A stretch of 64,000 nt of DNA, taken from contig NC_079883.1 of NCBI RefSeq assembly GCF_029227915.1, positions 14,880,001 to 14,944,000 of the forward strand, given 5' to 3'. How positions within the stretch are numbered: the first letter of the stretch is position 1; each line of letters begins with the position of its first letter. The stretch comes from Hydractinia symbiolongicarpus (Eukaryota; Cnidaria; Hydrozoa; Anthoathecata; Hydractiniidae). Under the pieces are notes generated by a model. That model was not told the DNA's origin and made no database searches. It saw only the letters and a list, made by a program, of their open reading frames with translations. Shown one piece after another: positions 58,701-64,000 of the stretch. Made by a program: the position numbers and the translations under genes.

Positions 58701-60717
58701 ATACCAAGGTACTTAATGCAATTACTGGGGAAGAGTTTCTTGCCGTTGATGAATAATTTGAAGTTATAGTTTGTTGGTTTAAGCTTGTGCTTAAACAGGA
58801 TATATTCAGCTTTACTTGTATTCAGAGAGATTTGGTTGGCGTTGAGCCATTGGAAAAGAAATTTCAGATCCATGTTGATTCTTTTAGAAAGAGATTTTAA
58901 AGACTTATTAAAACACATTAGCTTGGTATCATCAGCAAGGTGATGAACCATGGAAAATTTTATGGCACAATTTAAATCATTTATATAAATAAGAAACAGA
59001 AAAGGGCCTAAAACAGATCCTTGTGGTACACCATGCCTAAGTTTATACTCAGATTCAGTTCCATTAATTGATACAAATTGTTGTCTGTTAGATAAATAAG
59101 AACAAAAGAGATTAAAAGGAATTCCTCTGATACCATAATGAAAAAGTTTTTTCAGGAGAATTTCATGATCAACAGTGTCAAAGGGCTTATCCAAATTGCT
59201 GAAAGTACAAAATTCGGTGCTGTGATAAAAACAGATTTATAGATCAGTTTTTCAAAGATTTTGTCAATATCAGATAGCAGATAGATTGGTTTATAATTTG
59301 TACAATCAAGTTTGGACCCTTTTTAAAAACAGGAATAACTTTGGCAATTTTTAAGTGGGATAGAAATACCCATAAAGAGAAAGAGAGAGATTGATCAAGA
59401 GTGATAAAGGTTTGGCAAATTCAGATATCAGAGGAGATAGCACTGAACTAGGAATACTGATGCTTTTTTGCTGTTTAATGATGAAATGCAGGAGGTTAAT
59501 TCATCAGTGTCCTTTGGAAAAAGAAAAATAGATGCAGGATTTCCGTTATGAAGGAACTGGGAAAAGTGTTTTGAAGAAAAAGGAATCTTGGATCGAATAG
59601 TATCAGCAATAGAAGAAAAATAATCATTAAAAGCATTGGATATTACAGAAGGATCAGTCACATTAGCATTGTCAAGGTTTAAACAGTTAGGAAAGGATGG
59701 CTTGGATTGTTTGGTAGATATATTAGAATTGATGCCTTTCCATACCTTATGAATATTTACAATGTTATTGTTGAAATAGGAAACATAAAACATTTTCTTA
59801 CTCCGCCTACACAAGGATACGATTAAGTTAAGATACTGCATATATTGATCATTGAGAGCAGATTTAATCAAAGGATCTTTAGCCTTTATAAGGGATTTAT
59901 AAAGGCGATCACGTTGCTGAATAGATTAAATGATGCCTTTAGTGATCCAAGGATTGAAATCACGTTTTTTTTTGACGCCTTGTCAATAACCTTATGGGCA
60001 CATGCTGATCCAGAAGACCATCCACCATGTTGATGAATTTATCAAAAAAGAGATTTACATTATCAGATTCAATTTCAAGGGTCTGTTCCTAATTAGTATC
60101 AATAATTTCGAGGATAAAATTTTCATGATCAAAATTTTTCCAATCTCTGACCATGGCATTATTCTCAGGTGGGCAGATTACAGCTTTCTTTTGGAAGATT
60201 AAAAACTGAGGCAAGTGGTCAGAGATTGATTTTTGCCAAACCTCTATAAACTTTATTATCTCCTTTAACTTCTTAAGCGCCTTTTTTTCAACTATCATCC
60301 GCATGGTGTGTTACAAGTAATTGCATTTCAGGAATAATCTGGGTGAGCTCGGGAAAGTGGGGGCCGTTTTGGAAGACAGCCACCAATTTGAAAAAACGCC
60401 CGAACTCGCCCTTTATATATGCGTACATTTCCCACTTATTGACACCCTCTTGCTAGTATAAAAGGAAACGTCATAAATTAAATTTAATACCTATATAGTG
60501 TCTTTCTATCCTTAAGTTCATCTTTCCCAACACCTTGAACAAGAAAATAATCGTTTCGAGTACCAAGTACTTTGCCAACAAATTGAACCTTCTGAAACTT
60601 TTGTTGACTTTTCAATATGACAAGTGAAGAGTAAAGAGCAGCTTTTTGTTCTACACTGAGCACCACTCCACTACTGGCAACATAATCTATATTCAATGAT
60701 AAATTATCCGAATCCAT
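52781..60717 (-). CDS. RSPH9: radial spoke head protein 9 homologue
   Basis: Six minus-strand exons, high to low: 60717-60491, 55826-55664, 54349-54220, 53828-53740, 53660-53600, 52941-52781. Phases agree at every junction and the product is 276 residues, the length of vertebrate RSPH9. RSPH9 is a subunit of the radial spoke head in motile 9+2 cilia, where spokes relay signals from the central pair to dynein arms. Family landmarks are MDSDNLSLNIDYVASSGVVL, GKVLGTRNDYFLVQG, RKTLYSLDCVKWGLM (across exons 1-2), KGRFIGDPSHEYEH, VAIVPRGAYVRT, NRTFEGLSPAEATRLSSYYHF, and the C terminus YVYVGTGEKNLDLPFML. Intron 1 is inflated to 4.7 kb by two LINE relics; intron 2 holds a palindrome-ended element and intron 5 a SINE. 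It is divergent from the gene at 61195. Confidence 0.96.
52985..53260 (+). mobile_element. tRNA-derived SINE in RSPH9 intron 5
   Basis: An A-box-like GTGGCTAAGTGGTTAAGCAT and a B-box-like GGTTCAAAACCC lie at tRNA spacing near the 5' end, followed by an unrelated body to about 53260 or further. The word TTGGAGCCA is shared with the minus-strand module at 12600-12720. Antisense to RSPH9. The 3' end is not defined. Confidence 0.55.
54781..54952. mobile_element. palindrome-ended element, copy B, inverted (RSPH9 intron 2)
   Basis: Opposite orientation to copy A: it opens with TATTATGATACCTGTATGCG, has a GTCC array passing into GTCT (about 54803-54845), then GTCACGCAAAATGGTAGC, and ends CCCGTGGATTTTCCACGGG plus CTAACGACTAGT. 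The terminal palindrome is perfect. The microsatellite differs from copy A, so the core expands separately from the flanks. Confidence 0.7.
56111..58535 (-). mobile_element. non-LTR retrotransposon relic (LINE-A, copy 1)
   Basis: Lies in RSPH9 intron 1 on the same strand as the gene. From 5' to 3' it holds the end of an endonuclease domain (about 58470-58270; LITYESGGCKTQIDYFLVKK), a linker with AKRRAHTAVYKAKSESERN, and a reverse transcriptase split over frames 58000-57359, 57456-56833 and 56809-56132. The RT keeps GNYRGLKLVDQ, FVPGRGTT, GVHQGSILSPLLF and the catalytic YADDLVLIA. The 3' part has MLYGSETWAVKQEDLDRLER and RPRKTW. It ends at a short ATG-rich tail near 56113. Frameshifts make it inactive. 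The clade was not determined. The element is 5'-truncated within the endonuclease, and a displaced 46-bp piece of its own RT lies at about 58487-58532. Confidence 0.85.
58536..60250 (-). mobile_element. second non-LTR retrotransposon relic (LINE-B, CR1/L2/jockey-like)
   Basis: A different family from LINE-A, same strand, immediately 5' of it. From the 5' side it holds an endonuclease tail (about 60230-60090; SDHLPQFLIF), a linker with PWITKGI and RDRLYKSLIKAKDP, then 59871-59428 (KVWKGINSNIST, NAFNDYFSSIADTI, ISSLNSKKAS). A frame-broken stretch follows with LKIAKVIPVFKKG, then 59194-58538 (DTVDHEILLKKLFHYGIRG, GVPQGSVLGPFLFLIYINDL, LADDTKLM, SDLNWKSQI). The catalytic box is LADD where the family has F/YADD. 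The fingers region is partly deleted. It ends at a join to LINE-A sequence. A decayed, inactive copy. Confidence 0.82.
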
Positions 60718-61194
60718 TTTCTTTTTATAAAACTATTGAGAAATATAGCTATAGTTAAATGACCATCAAAAACAAGACAAAACAATAACAAAACTTTTGC
60801 AAATTAAAACATGGAAAATACGATAAAATTTACTAGCTATTTATTTTTTGTCTCCAATCCATTTATTTGACTATGCTGAATTTGGCTTTTAACTGCACAA
60901 AAATATAAAGGTAGCTATATACATCTATATATACACAGCTATTTACAACATTTTTAGCTCTTCTTTCACGCTGCTAGCTCGTCAGCCATATTGTTTTGTT
61001 TTTAGTTACCAAGTTGATAAATCAATAAATTTCACGGATTTTTCTGATGAAATCAGGAAATCAGAGTTTGCGGTGGAGTGTTTTTTTTCAGTTCCAAGAA
61101 TCTGACAACTTCGGCACGCTTTCTGTGGTTATGTTGTTTACATTTATATAAAATACAACACAACTGCATATTTTGATAAAAAATTGTTGTCAGA
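60718..61194. promoter_or_regulatory. divergent intergenic region, RSPH9 / dehydrogenase-like gene
   Basis: 477 bp separate the two start codons, which point away from each other, so the interval must hold both promoters and 5' UTRs. It is AT-rich with several TATATA-like words (about 60915-60945). A GTTACCAAGTTGAT word near 61005 only poorly resembles an X-box. Core promoter positions cannot be fixed. Confidence 0.5.
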
Positions 61195-61517
61195 ATGTCC
61201 AGCAGTAAAATATGCTGTGTCATTGGGACAGGATTTCTAGGGAGTCGAATAACAGGTGTAATTTTTATTTTTATACATATAGCTACAGCTAGCTAGCTAT
61301 AGCAAAAAATTTCACCATGCCAGATTTAAATTTAAAATTTAACTCTAAAAGAACTTAATATGATAAAAGTTGTTTTTAAGGAGAACTTTCACGACTTGGA
61401 TTGAATGTGAATGTGTATGATCAAGATCTTACGAAATTAAACGTGTTAAAATCTGTTTTGTTACAACAAAAGTCGGAACTGGAAGAAAATGGACTATGCG
61501 CAAGGGACAACTCTTGG
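61195..61517 (+). CDS. 3-hydroxyacyl-CoA dehydrogenase-like protein, first two exons
   Basis: Exon 1 is 61195-61255 and exon 2 is 61381-61517, joined in phase 1 with GT-AG ends. The 66 residues begin MSSSKICCVIGTGFLGSRIT. This is a Rossmann NAD-binding start (GTGFLG for GxGxxG) with an acidic residue ending strand 2 (NVNVYDQD), then a helix with LKSVLLQQKSELEENG. It matches the N-terminal domain of 3-hydroxyacyl-CoA dehydrogenase/lambda-crystallin-like proteins. The rest of the domain is not found in the next 2.4 kb. A possible exon at 61699-61737 gives only about 12 residues and a stop. The gene probably continues past the window or is broken by the LINE-A insertion at 63134. It is head-to-head with RSPH9. 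Confidence 0.6.
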
Positions 61518-62419
61518 GTAGGTTGCATACTAACTTTAGATGTGATTTTATATTTTATATAGCTATATATAAGGCTAACTATATAATATATTTATGATGT
61601 GGTGACAACTAAATTCTCTCATGTTTTAATAAAGATATTTTCCACAAAAATCACAATTCCTAAGGGGGCTTAGTGAATTCCATTGTTTACATTTTCAGCG
61701 GAGAAAGATGTGGTCGCTGCTGGGTGAAGCAAAGTAATTATCAGTCCATTTCTTCACACAAAGGCATTGTTAGGGTTTTTAATGAATTTAAATAAATCAT
61801 AAGGCATCAACTTACACTCGATAATAGTTTATAACACCAACAATGTTCCCATTGGAAGAAATCCACAGTAAAATGCCTTTCTTTACCAAATCCTAGCATC
61901 TTTTTTCCTGCCACGCAAATGCCAGAGCTAAGGAGCTTAACCCTGAAAAGTAAACAAATGATGTCAGGCTGAAATTCATCTATATATGCTGTAAAATGTG
62001 CAGACCTTTGGGCAAGTAGGGTGTTTAAAAAAATAATTCACTAAAAAAGCCTGCATAGATTTTGATCAGTGCTTGAAAATGAAAAAAACAAGAAACAATA
62101 AAAAAGGTTGCTGGCACATAAAATTGCTGTGGGCTGACCTTTTTCTTTCTAGTAAAGGGATTGGAAAGTCATTCTTTTGTGAAATTGCTATAGGAAATTT
62201 CATTTTCAAAGTTCACCCGAAAAACACCCTCGTCATATCTATACCCCCTTTGTCAATCAGAGTAAACACCTAATTAGTCGACACAATCTATTTAATTATA
62301 CAATTTATTTGATGAAATGTGGTTGCAAAACTACGGTTGCAATTATGTTTTAAACACTGTAAATTACAGAACAGCTTCAACATGGATCAACTTTTTGTGT
62401 GATCTAATAATATTGTATA
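61518..62419. other. intron or intergenic DNA after the dehydrogenase-like exons
   Basis: No further dehydrogenase exon could be recognised. A plausible acceptor at 61698 opens a frame that stops after about 12 codons. The frame at 62073-62273 has no recognisable motif. Confidence 0.4.
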
Positions 62420-62835
62420 CTAATCGATAAAGCCCATGGAAAACTCCACTGAGGCAGGATAAAAATGAAAAAGAAACATTATTTGAATTTTGATAAAGTC
62501 AGCAACCCATCCACCAAAAAAAATTAGAACCTTATTTTAACATTGCCTCTATTGTGTAGAGCTTGTGTTGATCAAGAAAATGTATAAGATCATGTGCTTT
62601 TGATGAACGTCTAAGAAGATATGGGAGATATGGGAGAAATTCTGCTGATGTCAGCAATGGCCCGTCAAAATCCAAAATTTTTTTAAAAAAAATTTGTATA
62701 ACTGTTGCCTTCATTGTATAAATCTTAAAATGCTGATCAAGAAAATGTATTAGAACACGTATCTTTGACAAATGGTTGCAGAGATATTGGGATTTAAAGG
62801 GTTTTTGATGACGTCCTAAACTCGTCCATTCCAAA
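62420..62835. mobile_element. 0.4-kb dispersed repeat, copy 2
   Basis: Same orientation and landmark order as 12914-13320: ATCGATAAAGCCCATGG, GAGGCAGGA, TTGAATTTTGAT, ATTGTGTAGAGCTTG, GATCAAGAAAATGTAT, CTGATGTCAGCAA, TTCATTGTATAAATCTT, a second GATCAAGAAAATGTAT, GTTGCAGAGATATTGGG and TTTTTGATGACGTC. The duplicated GATCAAGAAAATGTAT supports an internally dimeric structure. Divergence between the copies is substantial, so the family is not young. Confidence 0.6.
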
Positions 62836-63133
62836 TCTGATTCAAGGACATTTATCATGCAAAATAATGAATACAGCAGATGAAATATCACTTAAATAAG
62901 TGATAGATAACCTAATTAAGCTACTTGCTACTTTTTTTGCAATAGCTTGATCACCTGGGAAGCTATTCTTATGTAATCGGGGTGAAGGGTCTCTTTAAGA
63001 GACAAGAGAGGAGTTGAACGTCCTCCACAATACCTTAGTTTAAAGGAGCGATTGTGGAAGTCCCATTAAATGCCACATAGTTATGGTGTCACTTTAAGAA
63101 AACACCCAGTCCGGTACTTGGACTACTTTGAAG

Positions 63134-64000
63134 AATTGTCTTCTAGAAGCTTCTGATGATACCTGTCGGTGGACAAAAGGACCTGCTAGACATAGACAGA
63201 CGGTTGTGGAATAATGAGGTTGACCAGTGTATAAAGGAAAAGAGGAAACTTTGAAAAGAGTGGAAGTCAGGTGGTAGTAAAAATATTTACTTAGAAGCTA
63301 AGCGTCGTGCTTGTACAGCAGTGTATAAGGCAAAATCAGAAGCAGAGAGAAACAGATTTGCAGATGTGTTAAGAAGGGAAGACCAGCGCAATGAGATATT
63401 TAAGATACCAAAGCAGATGAAGAAGACTAATCAAGATGTTATAGGTGAGAAGTGTGTATGTAATGATGAAGGTGTTTTGGCTAGCACAGAGGAGGAGAAA
63501 AGGGTAGCTTGGAAGAATTATTATCACAGGTTGCTTAACACTGAGTTTGGGATGAGGATAATTTGTCTGATGATGATGTTGTAGAAGGGCCAGCTATGCA
63601 GATCAAGACAGAATGGGTAGTAAAGGCTATTAGGAAATTGAAGATTTGCAAGACTGCAGGAGTATCAGGTAATGTTGCAGAGATGGTAAAAGCATCTGGA
63701 TATATTGGAGTTGAGCTTATTACAAGTCTTGCTAATCAGATTATAAAGGATAGTGCTATTCCGTATGAGTGGCAGTCAAGTGTAATAGTGAATTGTTTCA
63801 AGGGCAAGGGTGATGCATTAGAAAGAGGTAACTATAGAGGTTTGAAGTTGGTTGATCAAGTAATGAAAGTTATTGAAAGAGTGATTGATAAGTTACTTAG
63901 AGAAAAAATTGATATAGATAAGATGCAATTTGGTTTTGTTCCAGGGCGTGGCACTACAGATGCCATATTTTTACTCAGACAGATTCAGGAAAAGTATTTG
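63134..64000 (+). mobile_element. non-LTR retrotransposon (LINE-A, copy 2), runs off the window
   Basis: Nearly identical to copy 1 but on the plus strand. Homology starts at ATTGTCTTCTAGAAGCTTCT. It carries the linker (YKAKSEAERNRFADVLRRED, 63321 onward), a frame shift near 63550, then an open stretch from about 63592 to the edge with TEWVVKAIRKLKI, GNYRGLKLVDQVMKV and FGFVPGRGTTDAIFLLRQIQ. Where copy 1 is frame-broken after FVPGRGTT, copy 2 stays in frame, so this copy may be better preserved. It is 5'-truncated; the YADD box would lie outside the window. Confidence 0.85.

Noticed and set aside
61005-61018. X-box candidate GTTACCAAGTTGAT in the divergent promoter
   Set aside because: The second half-site departs too far from the RFX consensus.

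Overview
The window is eukaryotic, AT-rich animal DNA: genes are split by GT-AG introns, intergenic spaces are long, and transposable elements are everywhere. The best guess is a cnidarian, perhaps a hydrozoan. That rests on overall look (a single-exon FoxB-type forkhead gene, an astacin-like gene, many short foldback elements, retained motile-cilium genes) and is inference. There are no prokaryotic operons, CRISPR arrays or rRNA genes.

Layout. 1-30 kb is nearly gene-free: AT-rich DNA with tandem repeats, a pogo-like transposase relic, tRNA-derived SINE modules, small inverted-repeat elements and a 0.4-kb dispersed repeat. 30045-30968 is an intact single-exon forkhead gene of FoxB type. 33-40 kb is repeat-rich, with a pogo/Tigger-like element carrying 96-bp tandem repeats and a 37-bp tandem array. 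40694-43014 is a four-exon secreted astacin-like gene. Its product has 144 residues, keeps the four cysteines of the fold, but has lost the first zinc-ligand histidine and the Met-turn segment. 44668-51934 (minus) is a nine-exon gene for a 1122-residue protein with cadherin-like beta-sandwich, RING/TRAF-like zinc-finger and TPR regions. 52781-60717 (minus) is a complete six-exon RSPH9 gene, 276 residues, encoding a radial spoke head subunit of motile cilia. 61195 onward (plus) holds the first exons of a 3-hydroxyacyl-CoA dehydrogenase-like gene, head-to-head with RSPH9 across 477 bp.

RSPH9 intron 1 holds two decayed non-LTR retrotransposons of different families. A second copy of one of them, in opposite orientation, runs off the right edge at 63134-64000. 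Introns of the TPR gene and RSPH9 also hold two different TTA-flanked MITEs, a tRNA-type SINE, and two inverted copies of an element with a perfect terminal palindrome and a GACA/GTCC microsatellite core. The same terminus recurs at 12.9, 33.6 and 62.4 kb.

Exon models were built by hand from splice sites, reading phase and family recognition. RSPH9, the TPR gene and the astacin-like gene keep the frame through every junction. No transcript data were available.
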